Origin: a bacterium CG_4_9_14_3_um_filter_65_15
GTDB lineage: Bacteria; Krumholzibacteriota; Krumholzibacteriia; LZORAL124-64-63
DNA length: 55,354 bases
Direction: 5' to 3'
Assembly: GCA_002790835.1 (NCBI GenBank)
Contig: PFVX01000032.1
Location: 1-55,354, forward strand
Shown here: piece by piece, positions 1-8,673 of the stretch
Position numbering within the stretch: position 1 is the stretch's first letter
Layout of the letters: each line of letters begins with the position of its first letter
Position numbers and translations under genes: made by a program
The notes under the pieces: model-generated
The model's database searches: none
What the model was told of the DNA's origin: nothing
The model's input: the letters and a program-made list of their open reading frames with translations, nothing else

Positions 1-24
1 CGCAAGAGGAAATACCGGGTAGGC

Positions 25-327
25 TCATCGGGCAAAGTTCAGCACGGGTGCGGCATTAGGCGGTTGGGTGTTGCAGGGGGCTGAACTCTTACGAATAATT
101 ATACATCTTGTTGATAACAAATTTTTGCCTTCACCCAAGAGATCACCCTCAGACCCACTGCTTGTATATTCCAAGCCGTCCCCAGGGTCACCTTCTGTGG
201 CGTTTGCCCCTATTGCATAATCCAGTTTGGCGATTGCCGGGTGAGGAAACACAAAACACATCGCAAAAACCACCAAAGCCAGGAGCATTGGCAGGCGAAT
301 CGCACGATTTCGGGTCAGGTGCTTCAT
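25..327 (-). CDS. Small secreted protein of unknown function
   Basis: A 100-residue protein with a clear Sec signal peptide: Lys/Arg-rich start, hydrophobic core LLALVVFAMCFVF, and an Ala-x-Ala cleavage site near residue 33. The mature part is short, acidic and Gly/Ser-rich (ATEGDPGDGLEY), then has a basic Cys-containing tail. I do not recognise a family. The ATG start is supported by a GGAG sequence seven bases upstream and by a strong sigma70-like promoter at 449-478 on the same strand. That promoter leaves an untranslated leader of about 110 bases. The gene diverges from the duplicated HD-GYP cassette. It is probably exported to the periplasm or surface; function is unknown. Confidence 0.6.
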   Translation of the reverse strand: MKHLTRNRAIRLPMLLALVVFAMCFVFPHPAIAKLDYAIGANATEGDPGDGLEYTSSGSEGDLLGEGKNLLSTRCIIIRKSSAPCNTQPPNAAPVLNFAR

Positions 328-448
328 GGTCAGGCTCCGTGGAAAAGGGAGAATCTGCAGGGGTTTCCGTATTTCCCGCAGAGAAGCCTTTCGTCGTATA
401 AGCTCCTGGGTGCAAAATTTGGGGCTTCACATTTTTGAAATTTTGGTG

Positions 449-478
449 ATTTTAACCGATTTCCGGCTTTGTTGTCAA
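449..478 (-). promoter_or_regulatory. Sigma70-like promoter for the small secreted protein
   Basis: On the minus strand a perfect TTGACA (plus 473-478) is followed after 18 bases by TAAAAT (plus 449-454), in an AT-rich stretch. It points at the secreted-protein gene ending at base 25 and predicts a leader of roughly 110 bases. Confidence 0.6.
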
Positions 479-584
479 TTATTTTTTGCTGGTTCGGGGT
501 GAATTCTCCCTCATATTCCTCCGCCACCTGCCGATAACCCCTTGGAGAATTCGTCCGTTCCGTTCGGGAACCCCAGGGGAGTCC

Positions 585-2636
585 GTGACGCCGACTGACC
601 TCAATACCCCAGAACGCGCCGTTCAGGACTGCGTCGACCCGCGCCTTCATGCGGAGGCCTCGGGGCTGCTGCTTGCCCTCGATCGGCTCATGACCGTGGG
701 CACCTACTACCAGCGCGGTCATGCCCGGCACGAGGCCGTGGCCGCGCAGTGCGGGGAAACCGTACGCCGGTGTCTGGCCACGCGGCACGTCCTGGACATC
801 GAGGTCACCGCCGAAGGCCTGGTCGTCTTCGACCAGGCCTTCCCCGCCGCCACCCGCGAGGCGCGGCGCATATTCAGCCTGGCCGACCCTCTCAGCCTGG
901 GCGTCGTGCGCATCCGGCCCGGCGCCACCGCCCAGCAGCTCCAGGACGCCATGGCCGTGCTGCGGACCCGCAAGAACAACCTCAAGGCCTCCACCTCCTA
1001 CGAGGAGGTCGAGATCACCGGCATGCCCGAAAACGTCGAGGCCCAGGGCCGCGCCCTTTATCTGCGCACCCGCACCGGCGGCGGCGATTCCCTGGCCGGA
1101 GGCAGCGCCTTCGACCCCAATCTCATCCGGCCCGAGATGCTCCTGCAGGGGGCCGACCTGCACAAGAGCGAGGCCGAGTTCCTGAAGATCGTCAACGGCA
1201 TGATCAAGACCGCCTCCGGCGACCAGCCGGGCGAAGACGGCGCCCCAAAACCCGGTTTCGACATCAGCAAGGGCCTGCCCCAGTCCGCCCTGGCCGACAT
1301 CGCCGACATCATCGAAGCCCTGGTCGGGACCAACTCCGACCCCATGGTCTTCGGCCATCTCATCGCCCACGCCCAGTCGGCCCTGCAGCTGACCGGCGAC
1401 CCTGAACTCGTCGAACTGGTGTTCCAGAACCTGCGCAAGGAAGTCGACAACGCCAAGCCCAAGGCCCACCTCATCGGCCACAGCAAGGCCCAGAAGCGCA
1501 AATCCGGCAGCCCCCAGTTCACCATGTCGCTCACCGACCTGGACGAGGCCATCGACAGTGTCATCGAGCCGTTCGGGCCCATGGAGAACCCCGAGTCCCG
1601 CGACCGTGCCGGCGCCCTGGGCATCTGCCTGCAGATGCTGCGCACCGCGCCCAGCGATGAGCTCGTAAAAGGCATCCACGGCACCCTACGCCGCATCTTC
1701 GGCGCGCCCGGTTTCGGCGGACCCGAGTTCCGCGCCACCGCCAAGCTGGTGATCGAGATCTTCGACGGCCCCGATTTCGAGCGGGAGGAAGGCCTGTTCC
1801 TCCTGTACTGGGACATGCTGCGCGAGTACCGGCCCGAGGACGTGGGGCCGGTGTGGCGTGAGGTTTGGAGCAACCTGCCGCCCCGTTTGCGCGTGCGGGT
1901 GTGGCCCTACACCGTCAACGACATCCTGCTGGGCATGACCTGGAACGACCCGGCCACCATGCTCGCCCTCTACGGCGCCGTTTCCCGCGTGCCGGTCGCC
2001 GGCAACGCCAAGGTCCGCTACAAGCTGGAGAACCTGTCCGCCCTGCGCGAAGGAACCCTGGCCGACGATATCTTCGATCCGCCGCCGCCGCTGCTGTTCC
2101 CGGTGCTGAACGTGCTCATCGGCACCTCCCTGTCTCCGGTGCTGGGGCCTCTGCTGCACGACCACCTGCAACAGCTTCAGACCCACCCGCTGTCCGTGGT
2201 CATGCTGGAGGCCGCCGCCGACTACCACCCCGGAAACCGCGTGGTCTATCAGGCCATCCTGGAGCAGGGGGTGCGGGGCCAACTGACCGACCGCATGCTC
2301 GAACTGGGCGCGCGTCTGCTGAGCGTGGCCCTGCTGCGACTTCCCCCGGGCGAGCGCACCGAACCCTGGCTCGCCGATGCCATCGAGTGGCTTGCGCGCA
2401 TCGCACCCGAGAGCGCCGGCCCGGTGCTCGAGAAGATCGTCACCGAGAAGAAGCTCCTGGTGATCCCGGCCTGGCCCAAGAAACTGCGCGAAGCCGCGGA
2501 ACTGGCCTGGGAGACCATGGGCGAGGCCCAGTTCGAGGTGGGAGCCGCGGATGAGGTTGGCGCCTTCGAGGTCGATGATGACGCCGGGCTCTTCCGGCCC
2601 TCGCCCATAGCGCTGAAGGAAGAGGATACCCCGTGA
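585..2636 (+). CDS. Large helical-repeat protein, first copy of duplicated cassette
   Basis: A 683-residue cytoplasmic-looking protein with no signal peptide or membrane segment. Start: GTG at 585 with AGGGG five bases upstream, which places the LMTVGTYY motif at residue 35, as in the paralogue at 4063. Residues about 25-150 look like an N-terminal alpha/beta domain that recurs in all four cassette proteins (L..L...G.YY...H, then a beta hairpin, then an R-x-G-x(4)-L helix). The remainder is helix-rich and HEAT-like, ending in a motif around IPAWPKKLREAAELAW typical of HEAT-type proteins. The stop overlaps the next gene's GTG (GTGA), implying translational coupling to an HD-GYP phosphodiesterase. 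It may be a scaffold or regulator for that enzyme; this is inference. I cannot name a family with certainty. Confidence 0.75.
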   Translation: MTPTDLNTPERAVQDCVDPRLHAEASGLLLALDRLMTVGTYYQRGHARHEAVAAQCGETVRRCLATRHVLDIEVTAEGLVVFDQAFPAATREARRIFSLADPLSLGVVRIRPGATAQQLQDAMAVLRTRKNNLKASTSYEEVEITGMPENVEAQGRALYLRTRTGGGDSLAGGSAFDPNLIRPEMLLQGADLHKSEAEFLKIVNGMIKTASGDQPGEDGAPKPGFDISKGLPQSALADIADIIEALVGTNSDPMVFGHLIAHAQSALQLTGDPELVELVFQNLRKEVDNAKPKAHLIGHSKAQKRKSGSPQFTMSLTDLDEAIDSVIEPFGPMENPESRDRAGALGICLQMLRTAPSDELVKGIHGTLRRIFGAPGFGGPEFRATAKLVIEIFDGPDFEREEGLFLLYWDMLREYRPEDVGPVWREVWSNLPPRLRVRVWPYTVNDILLGMTWNDPATMLALYGAVSRVPVAGNAKVRYKLENLSALREGTLADDIFDPPPPLLFPVLNVLIGTSLSPVLGPLLHDHLQQLQTHPLSVVMLEAAADYHPGNRVVYQAILEQGVRGQLTDRMLELGARLLSVALLRLPPGERTEPWLADAIEWLARIAPESAGPVLEKIVTEKKLLVIPAWPKKLREAAELAWETMGEAQFEVGAADEVGAFEVDDDAGLFRPSPIALKEEDTP

Positions 2637-4060
2637 AAACCACCTTCAGCGACCTGATCATCCTGCTGGCCGGTGGCATCAACCAGCGGCGCCTGTACTT
2701 CGACAAGCACCCCAAGGTGCGCGGCGCCGCCCGCGATTTCGTCCGCAAGCTCGACGAGGTCCTGGTCCACACCGGCCAGACCGGGTTCTTCTTCGGAATC
2801 CTCGACGGCAAGTTCATCCGCGAGGGTCGCTTCCTGGTGGGGCCGTCCATCGCCGGTCGCTGCCTGGTGCAATTCGCCGAACGCATGATGTGCGGCGGCT
2901 TCCTCGTCCGTCGCGGCGTCACCGAGGAAGAGATCCAGACCTTCATCCGCATCGGCGCCACCTTGAACGACAAGGTCGAGAACCTCGAGGCGGCCAAGAA
3001 CATGATGCGCCGCGAGGGCATCATCAACATCGACCCCTCGCCCCACTACCGGGAGCAGGGCGCCGCGGACGGGCCGACCCGCGACGACCTCTCGACCTTC
3101 GACCCCGGCCTGATCCGGTTCGACTTCGACGACGGCGACGGGGGGCCCCCGGTCTCCATGCACGAAGAGCTGCAGCCCCTGTTGCCCATCTTCCAGGCCA
3201 TGTACGACACGATCGCCGACAACAACCTGCACGTCTCCCGCGACGAGGACGTGGACGTGGACCGCACCATGGGGGTGGGCGAGGAACTGATGAACCTGGC
3301 CGACCGTCAGACCATGGACGTCATGAACCTCATGCGGTATCCCGACTACGACAGTTACACCATCGGTCATTCGGTGCGGCTGTCGACCCTGGCGCTGACC
3401 GTCGGTCGGGCCATGAACTGGCCCCTGCACCTGCAGACCGAGCTGGCGTCGGCGGCCATGCTGCACGACGTGGGCATGGCCAGGGTTCCCGAGGAGATCC
3501 TCTACAAACCGGGAGAGCTCACTGACGAGGAGCGCAAGGTCGCCGAATCCCACGCCGAGATCGGCGCGCGGATCCTCATGTCCCGCGGCGACGTGAGCCC
3601 GTCGGTGATCGCCGGTGCCTGGGGCCACCACATCCGTCACGACGGCGGCGGTTATCCCCAGGCCCCCGAGTGGGTCAGCCGCAGCCCGGTGGCCTCGTTG
3701 CTGCAGGTGTGCGACGTGTTCGAGGCCCTCACGGCCGCCCGGCCCTACAAGGCCCCCATGCCGCCGCGGCGCGCCTTCGAGATCATTCTCAAGGACCACA
3801 CCGCGTTCGATCCGACCTGCCTGCGCGCGCTGATCCGCGCGGTCGGCCTCTTCCCGCCCGGCAGTGAAATCCTCTTGAACAACGGCTGCCGCGCCTTCGT
3901 GGCCGCCCATGGGCCGACCTGGGACAACCCGGTCGTGCGCATAATCTCGAAGCCGGACGGCTCGCGACTCGAGCCGGACGATCAACGCACGGTCCACCTC
4001 GCCGACGATCCCGAACTGGCGATGGACGAATTCCGAGTCGTCGAACTGAGCGGAGTTTAG
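2633..4060 (+). CDS. HD-GYP domain phosphodiesterase, first copy
   Basis: 475 residues. Residues 1-130 carry the cassette's shared N-terminal domain (GGINQRRLYFDKHPKV, then FIREGRFLVGPSIAGR). The HD-GYP domain occupies about 230-420. Visible ligand motifs are GHSVR, LHDVGMARVPEEIL (about 276), ESHAEIG, GHHIRHDGGGYP (about 331-342) and CDVFEALTAARPYK. The usual HHE is HHI, and the Lys of HDIGK is Met, so activity may be altered although metal ligands look complete. HD-GYP enzymes generally hydrolyse cyclic di-GMP; the substrate here is not shown by sequence. A C-terminal small beta domain (residues about 420-475) follows. The gene is coupled to the upstream gene by a GTGA overlap and is two bases from the next ATG. 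Confidence 0.9.
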   Translation: MKTTFSDLIILLAGGINQRRLYFDKHPKVRGAARDFVRKLDEVLVHTGQTGFFFGILDGKFIREGRFLVGPSIAGRCLVQFAERMMCGGFLVRRGVTEEEIQTFIRIGATLNDKVENLEAAKNMMRREGIINIDPSPHYREQGAADGPTRDDLSTFDPGLIRFDFDDGDGGPPVSMHEELQPLLPIFQAMYDTIADNNLHVSRDEDVDVDRTMGVGEELMNLADRQTMDVMNLMRYPDYDSYTIGHSVRLSTLALTVGRAMNWPLHLQTELASAAMLHDVGMARVPEEILYKPGELTDEERKVAESHAEIGARILMSRGDVSPSVIAGAWGHHIRHDGGGYPQAPEWVSRSPVASLLQVCDVFEALTAARPYKAPMPPRRAFEIILKDHTAFDPTCLRALIRAVGLFPPGSEILLNNGCRAFVAAHGPTWDNPVVRIISKPDGSRLEPDDQRTVHLADDPELAMDEFRVVELSGV

Positions 4061-4062
4061 GC

Positions 4063-5943
4063 ATGAAATCAACCGCCGTATTGAATGGCGACGTGATCCT
4101 CGACGCGAAGGGGGAACCCCTCCGCCGGGATTACGCGCAACTTCTCAAATCCATCAATCATTTGATGACCGTCGGCACCTATTACTCCCTGGAGCACGAG
4201 CAGTATGTCCTGGCCTCGCGCAAGGCAGCCGAGAACATCGTTTCGGCCATGGGGGAGCAACCCTCCCTGACCCTGGAAATCGGCGCCGAGGGCCTGATGT
4301 GCGGCGGGCAGACCATCCCGACCAATCATCGCGAGGTGCGGCAACTGCACGATCTTCTGGTACCCCTGAACATCGCGCGCGTGGAAATCGATCGCGGGTT
4401 GAATCCTTCGGATCTGCGCACCGCCTTGGCGGTATTTCACCACTACCGACGGGAGCTCGGCACCAGCAGCGGCTTCCATGAGGTGAACATCGAGGGGCTT
4501 CCCGGCACCGTCCGCACCGTGGGGTGCAGTCTCTTCGCCGACGACGACGTGCCCGGCTCGGTCATGCCCCAGTCCATGGAGGAACTGGCGCGGAGCTTTC
4601 TGGAGTTGGTGGGGAAGATCATCGCCAACATGGACGCGGCGCTGAAACATGGCTTCGGCGCCCTGGGCGCGGGCGAAGCCGGCGGTTGCGGCGCGGCCGA
4701 CATACGTGACCTGGCCGAGAATCTGCGGCAGCTCGCGCGAACTGAATCCGACCCCCACAAGCTGTTGCACCTGATCCAGAGCGCCCAAAAGGCCCTGGAG
4801 CTGAGCCGTGACCCCGGCTCGGTGGACATGGTGTTCCGGTTGCTGCGCACCGAACTGGAACCCAAGGCCCCGCCGCCGGTCCTGCCGCGCGGAATGATGG
4901 CCCCGGAAAGCCGCGATCCGGAAGTGGACCTTGCCCCCCTGGGCGGTCACCTGGACGTGACCCTCGCCGAGGCCGCAACCCTCGGCCCCATGACCTGTGA
5001 CGGCACCAAGAGCGATTTTCTGGGCATCTGCTACAAGATCATGCTCGCCGAACCGTCATCCTCCTTGCAAACCCATTTGACGGCGGCTTGCGAGGTGGCG
5101 CTCGGCGATCCTTTGGTCGACCTCGAGAACGTCAAGCTTTGCGCCCGCTGGATGAGCGCCGCCATTCGGCACAACCGGACGGCGGTTTGCGACCAGTTAC
5201 TCGAATCGACCACGGCCCCCCTGCGCCGCGAACACCCCAAGCTGCTTGCCCAGTTCTGGCGGATGCTGTGGGAGCGACTCGACAACGAGCAGCGCGGCGA
5301 ACTCTGGCCGTTCCTGGTCAACGACGTCCTGCTCGGTCTGGGCGATGTTCCCAAGAAACTGGGCGAAGACCTTCTGAAGGCCGTCGGTTCCGTGAACCTT
5401 CATCAGGCCCGCGCTACCCGGCAGCGCCTGTACGGCATGTCCGCTTTCGAAGAAGACCAGGCCTCGTCACGGATCTTTTCCGTGGCTCCGGGCCGGCTTT
5501 ACGCCCTGCACGCCACCCTGCTTTTCTCTCCCTTGGCCCAATGGCACGGCCCACGATTGCAACGGCAACTGCTGCGCTCCGATGGCCAGGGGCTCATGGC
5601 GGCCGTCATTCGTTTGCTCGGGGATTTCCAGCTCGAGAACGCGCCACTCCTGGCCTGGCTCCTCGAACAGGAGGCCACCGGGATGCTGTCCCCCGAGACG
5701 AAGGAGGCGGTGGTCATCTTGTTGGGTGACGGCCTGTCAAACCTGGTGGTCGAGCGGCGCCGGGAAGATTGGACAACCGCGGCCCTGGGCTGGCTCGACC
5801 GCCTCGATCATGCGGCTGCCGAACCCGTTCTGAACCAGGTCCTGAACCAGCGGCGATTCCTGTTCCTGAAGGCGTGGCCTCGGGAATGCCGCATCGAGGC
5901 CGAAAGGAGGATCGCAGCATGGAACAACGCTTCAGCGACCTGA
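4063..5943 (+). CDS. Large helical-repeat protein, second copy of duplicated cassette
   Basis: 626 residues, a paralogue of the protein at 585-2636. Shared points are LMTVGTYY at residues 34-41, the beta segment LTLEIGAEGLMCGGQTI, the FHEVNIEGLPG stretch, and WPFLVNDVLLGL late in the chain aligning with WPYTVNDILLGM. The C-terminus FLKAWPRECRIEAERRIAAW matches the first copy's IPAWPKKLREAAELAW. No signal peptide or transmembrane segments are visible. The start ATG lies two bases after the upstream HD-GYP stop. The end overlaps the next gene by 25 bases. Like its paralogue it is probably an HEAT-like helical partner of the adjacent HD-GYP enzyme. The name is tentative, the reading frame is not. 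Confidence 0.75.
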   Translation: MKSTAVLNGDVILDAKGEPLRRDYAQLLKSINHLMTVGTYYSLEHEQYVLASRKAAENIVSAMGEQPSLTLEIGAEGLMCGGQTIPTNHREVRQLHDLLVPLNIARVEIDRGLNPSDLRTALAVFHHYRRELGTSSGFHEVNIEGLPGTVRTVGCSLFADDDVPGSVMPQSMEELARSFLELVGKIIANMDAALKHGFGALGAGEAGGCGAADIRDLAENLRQLARTESDPHKLLHLIQSAQKALELSRDPGSVDMVFRLLRTELEPKAPPPVLPRGMMAPESRDPEVDLAPLGGHLDVTLAEAATLGPMTCDGTKSDFLGICYKIMLAEPSSSLQTHLTAACEVALGDPLVDLENVKLCARWMSAAIRHNRTAVCDQLLESTTAPLRREHPKLLAQFWRMLWERLDNEQRGELWPFLVNDVLLGLGDVPKKLGEDLLKAVGSVNLHQARATRQRLYGMSAFEEDQASSRIFSVAPGRLYALHATLLFSPLAQWHGPRLQRQLLRSDGQGLMAAVIRLLGDFQLENAPLLAWLLEQEATGMLSPETKEAVVILLGDGLSNLVVERRREDWTTAALGWLDRLDHAAAEPVLNQVLNQRRFLFLKAWPRECRIEAERRIAAWNNASAT

Positions 5944-7307
5944 TTCTCCTGCTGGCCGGGGGAATCAATCAGCGCCGGATGTATTTCGACGCCCACCCCA
6001 AGGTGCGGGCCTTCAGCCAGGACTTCACCATCCAGCTGGGCAAGCTCCTGTCCGGCGACGACCAGGAGGAGTTCTCCTTCGGCGTCTTCAAGGGCAAGTT
6101 CATCCGCAACGGGAAGTACCTGGTTGGTCCCTCCATTGCCGGTCGTTCTCTCATCGCCTTTGCCGAGCTGCTGGGCTGCGGCGGATTCGCCTTCAGCCTC
6201 CCCCTCCAGCCCGCCGACGTGGTCGCCTTCTTCCGGCTGGCCGCGACGGTCAAGGACCCCATCGGTGACCTGGCCGTGGCCCAGGAGCTGTTCGCCAAGG
6301 AAGGGATCGGGCACATCCGGCTGGCCAATCCCTTCGTGAAAAACCGGGACGGCACCTTCGCCGAAGGCACCGGCGAGCAGAGCGAGAGCATTCCTCACGA
6401 CGACGACCTCGATGATTTTTCTCCCCTGGTGGACATCTACCAGTCGCTCTACGAGATCGTGGCCCGCAACAACAGCATGGCCCTGCACAGCGGCGGCCTC
6501 GACATCGCCGGGGCCATGGCCAACGGCGAGCGGCTGGCCGGCGCCGGTGGAGACGGGGTGCTGGACGTCATGCAGTTCATCCGCTATCCCGACTATGACA
6601 GTTACACCATCGGGCATTCGGTCCGGGTGGGCGCGTTGGCCGTCGTGATCGGGCGACGCCTGGGCTTTCCTCCCGAAGTCGTCACCGAACTGGCCACCGC
6701 GGGACTGCTTCACGACCTGGGCAAGGGGAGGATTCCCGAGGAGATCCTGTTCAAGCCCGGTCGGCTGGATCCGGACGAACGGCGCATCATGGAGTCCCAC
6801 CCGGCGCTCGGCGCGCAGGTCCTGATCGCCAGCGGGGAGGCCACCGAGATGATGGTCTCGACGGCATGGGGGCACCACATTCGCCGAGATGGGCGGGGTT
6901 ATCCCGCCATGCCGGACTGGCACAAGCCCGGCTTTGCCGCCGCGGTCATTCACGTCTGCGACGTGTTCGAGGCCCTGACGGCGACGCGGCCCTACAAGAA
7001 GCCCATGTCTCCCCACCGGGCTTACGAGATCATGTTCAAGGATCGGGCGGCCTTCGATCCCCGACCGCTTTCCGCCCTCGTCCAGGCCCTGGGCCTGTAT
7101 CCCCCGGGGAGCGAGGTTGTGCTCACCGACGGTCGTCGCGGGGTTGTGGCTCGCGCCGGCAAGAACCTGGATCGCCCGGCCGTGCGCCTGACCCGCGACC
7201 AGTTCGACGCGCCCCTCGCGCAGGGTCCTGAATCGTATGTGGACCTGGAACGGGAAAGTTCGCTCAAGGTGGCGGAGGTCATCCTGGTCGGGGCGGGGGA
7301 ATCCTGA
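5919..7307 (+). CDS. HD-GYP domain phosphodiesterase, second copy
   Basis: 462 residues. Start ATG at 5919 is set by AAGGAGG eight bases upstream and by alignment with the first copy (METHFSDL-like start, GGINQRRMYFDAHPKV). An in-frame extension upstream to 5769 is rejected because it lies inside the preceding gene and lacks homology. HD-GYP motifs are GHSVR, LLHDLGKGRIPEEILFKPG (about 264), ESHPALGAQVL, GHHIRRDGRGYP (about 318) and CDVFEALTATRPYK. This copy keeps the canonical HDxGK that the first copy has lost, but also has HHI where HHE is usual. It is the last gene of the four-gene operon and is followed by a strong terminator at 7327. Confidence 0.9.
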   Translation: MEQRFSDLILLLAGGINQRRMYFDAHPKVRAFSQDFTIQLGKLLSGDDQEEFSFGVFKGKFIRNGKYLVGPSIAGRSLIAFAELLGCGGFAFSLPLQPADVVAFFRLAATVKDPIGDLAVAQELFAKEGIGHIRLANPFVKNRDGTFAEGTGEQSESIPHDDDLDDFSPLVDIYQSLYEIVARNNSMALHSGGLDIAGAMANGERLAGAGGDGVLDVMQFIRYPDYDSYTIGHSVRVGALAVVIGRRLGFPPEVVTELATAGLLHDLGKGRIPEEILFKPGRLDPDERRIMESHPALGAQVLIASGEATEMMVSTAWGHHIRRDGRGYPAMPDWHKPGFAAAVIHVCDVFEALTATRPYKKPMSPHRAYEIMFKDRAAFDPRPLSALVQALGLYPPGSEVVLTDGRRGVVARAGKNLDRPAVRLTRDQFDAPLAQGPESYVDLERESSLKVAEVILVGAGES

Positions 7308-7326
7308 TCGGAGTGCGGTCTCCCAA

Positions 7327-7366
7327 GTGAAACGGCTCCGCCAAGGCGGAGCCGTTTCACTTTTTC
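7327..7366 (+). terminator. Rho-independent terminator after the HD-GYP operon
   Basis: Perfect 16-bp stem (GTGAAACGGCTCCGCC at 7327-7342 with its complement at 7345-7360), minimal AA loop, then TTTTT. It lies between convergent genes and serves the plus-strand operon best, since the minus direction lacks a T-run. Confidence 0.9.
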
Positions 7367-7379
7367 TCACTGGAGCAGC

Positions 7380-7808
7380 CTACTTCTTGGGCGCCCCCCC
7401 CACGGCCTGGCCGGTCGGCGCGGGCGGCGTCCCCGCGGCGCCCTCCTTCTGCCGGTTCGAACCCATGGAACAGTTGCCCTCGAAGAACACGCCCTCGTCG
7501 ATGACCAGTCGCTTGGTCTTGATGTCACCCTCGACGTGGGATCCGCTCTGCAGTTCGATCTTGTTCTCGGCGGTGATGTTGCCGAACAACTGCCCACCGA
7601 TGATGGCGTTTCTCACGGTCACATTGGCGCGCACGATCCCGGTCTTGCCGATGACCAGGCTCTCAGGCGTGCCGATCGTGCCCTTGAATTCACCCTCGAT
7701 GCGCAGCGTGCCCTTGACCTGCACCGTACCGTCGAATTTGCAGCCCTGAGCGATGATGGAGGTCTGCCCCGAGGCGACCACCTGGTCTTCCGGTTCTTTC
7801 CCGAACAT
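7380..7808 (-). CDS. Bactofilin
   Basis: 142 residues. The central part (about 15-115) is the bactofilin beta-helix: regularly spaced short strands such as GTVQVKGTLRIEGEFKGTI, LVIGKTGIVRANVTVRNAIIGGQLFGNI and GSHVEGDIKTKRLVIDEGVFFEGNC. The ends are short and disordered (C-terminal Pro/Gly/Ala-rich, ending KK). Bactofilins polymerise without nucleotide into membrane-associated filaments that localise cell-wall and chromosome-segregation factors. It sits immediately downstream of an M23 peptidase, a pairing common for bactofilins, and in the same leftward run as parA and parB. The start has AGGAGG-like sequence (plus 7811-7817). Confidence 0.93.
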   Translation of the reverse strand: MFGKEPEDQVVASGQTSIIAQGCKFDGTVQVKGTLRIEGEFKGTIGTPESLVIGKTGIVRANVTVRNAIIGGQLFGNITAENKIELQSGSHVEGDIKTKRLVIDEGVFFEGNCSMGSNRQKEGAAGTPPAPTGQAVGGAPKK

Positions 7809-7845
7809 CTTTTCCTCCTTGACCGGATTCTGAACTGAAGAATCC

Positions 7846-8652
7846 CTATTGGGGTGCCGGTTCCCCTGACAGAAGCCGGCGGGGGTCCACAGGCTCGTCG
7901 TTACGCCAGATTTCGAAATGAAGGTGGGTCGCGGTGGCCTGACCCGATTTTCCCATGTAGGCGATCACCTGTCCACCCTGCACCGCGTCACCCGCAGCGA
8001 CGGCCGATCGGGCAAGATGTCCGTAAACAGTTAGGTAACCCAAACCGTGCCGGATTTCAACATAGTTTCCCAGGTATTCGTCCTTGCCGGCACGGGAAAC
8101 CACTCCCGGGGCCACCGCGAGGATGGGCGTGTCCGGTTGTCCGGCGATGTCGATTCCCTGATGGGGCCGCTCTCCGTTCACCGGATTGCCCTTGTCGAAT
8201 TCCTTGGTGACGCGGCCGGCAGCGGGCCACAGACCGGGTTCGGGCGGTAGCGCCTGCGCCGCGGCCTGCTGCAGGGCCCGCAACGAGGAGGGCGGCGGAC
8301 CGGGGGCCGCATCCTCCATGAGGCCGAGGGAATCGGGGATCGCGCCTTCGTCCACCCCCAGCATGCGCAATAGCTTTTCCTGGAGGGTGCGGGATTCCGC
8401 CAGTTCCCGCTGCATGCTTTGCACCGTCGCGGTTTCCACCCGCGCGGATTCGAGTTCCCGTTCCAGGTTGTTCATCCGGGCCAAGGTGCTCTGCCGACCG
8501 ACGAACGAATACAACAACACGAGCAGCGCGGTGGCCAGCAGCATCGCCAGAAAGATCAAAGCCAACGCCATGCGTCGGCTCAAGTTGTACTCCCTGGCGC
8601 CTTGTTCGTTGTCGGGTACCAGAATGATTCTGGTCATGCGGGGTATGCGCAC
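7846..8652 (-). CDS. M23 family (LytM-type) peptidoglycan metallopeptidase
   Basis: 268 residues. One N-terminal membrane anchor (about 28-50, ALALIFLAMLLATALLVLLYSFV) follows a basic cytoplasmic start. A periplasmic coiled coil (about 55-100, rich in Leu/Glu/Arg) comes next, then a Pro-rich linker, then the M23 domain (about 150-262). Zinc ligands are visible as HQGIDIAG and HLHFEIW. These enzymes usually cleave peptide cross-links in peptidoglycan. Position directly upstream of bactofilin suggests a shape or division role localised by bactofilin filaments. The frame could start at M6 (MTRIILVP) instead. Confidence 0.93.
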   Translation of the reverse strand: MRIPRMTRIILVPDNEQGAREYNLSRRMALALIFLAMLLATALLVLLYSFVGRQSTLARMNNLERELESARVETATVQSMQRELAESRTLQEKLLRMLGVDEGAIPDSLGLMEDAAPGPPPSSLRALQQAAAQALPPEPGLWPAAGRVTKEFDKGNPVNGERPHQGIDIAGQPDTPILAVAPGVVSRAGKDEYLGNYVEIRHGLGYLTVYGHLARSAVAAGDAVQGGQVIAYMGKSGQATATHLHFEIWRNDEPVDPRRLLSGEPAPQ

Positions 8653-8673
8653 CGGCGCTCCTTGTCTGTCTGA

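Noticed and set aside
330-1679. Long minus-strand open frame opposite the first helical-repeat gene
   Set aside because: It is a GC-rich shadow. The plus strand has proper starts, coupling to the next gene and a paralogue; the minus frame has low-complexity Gly/Val composition.
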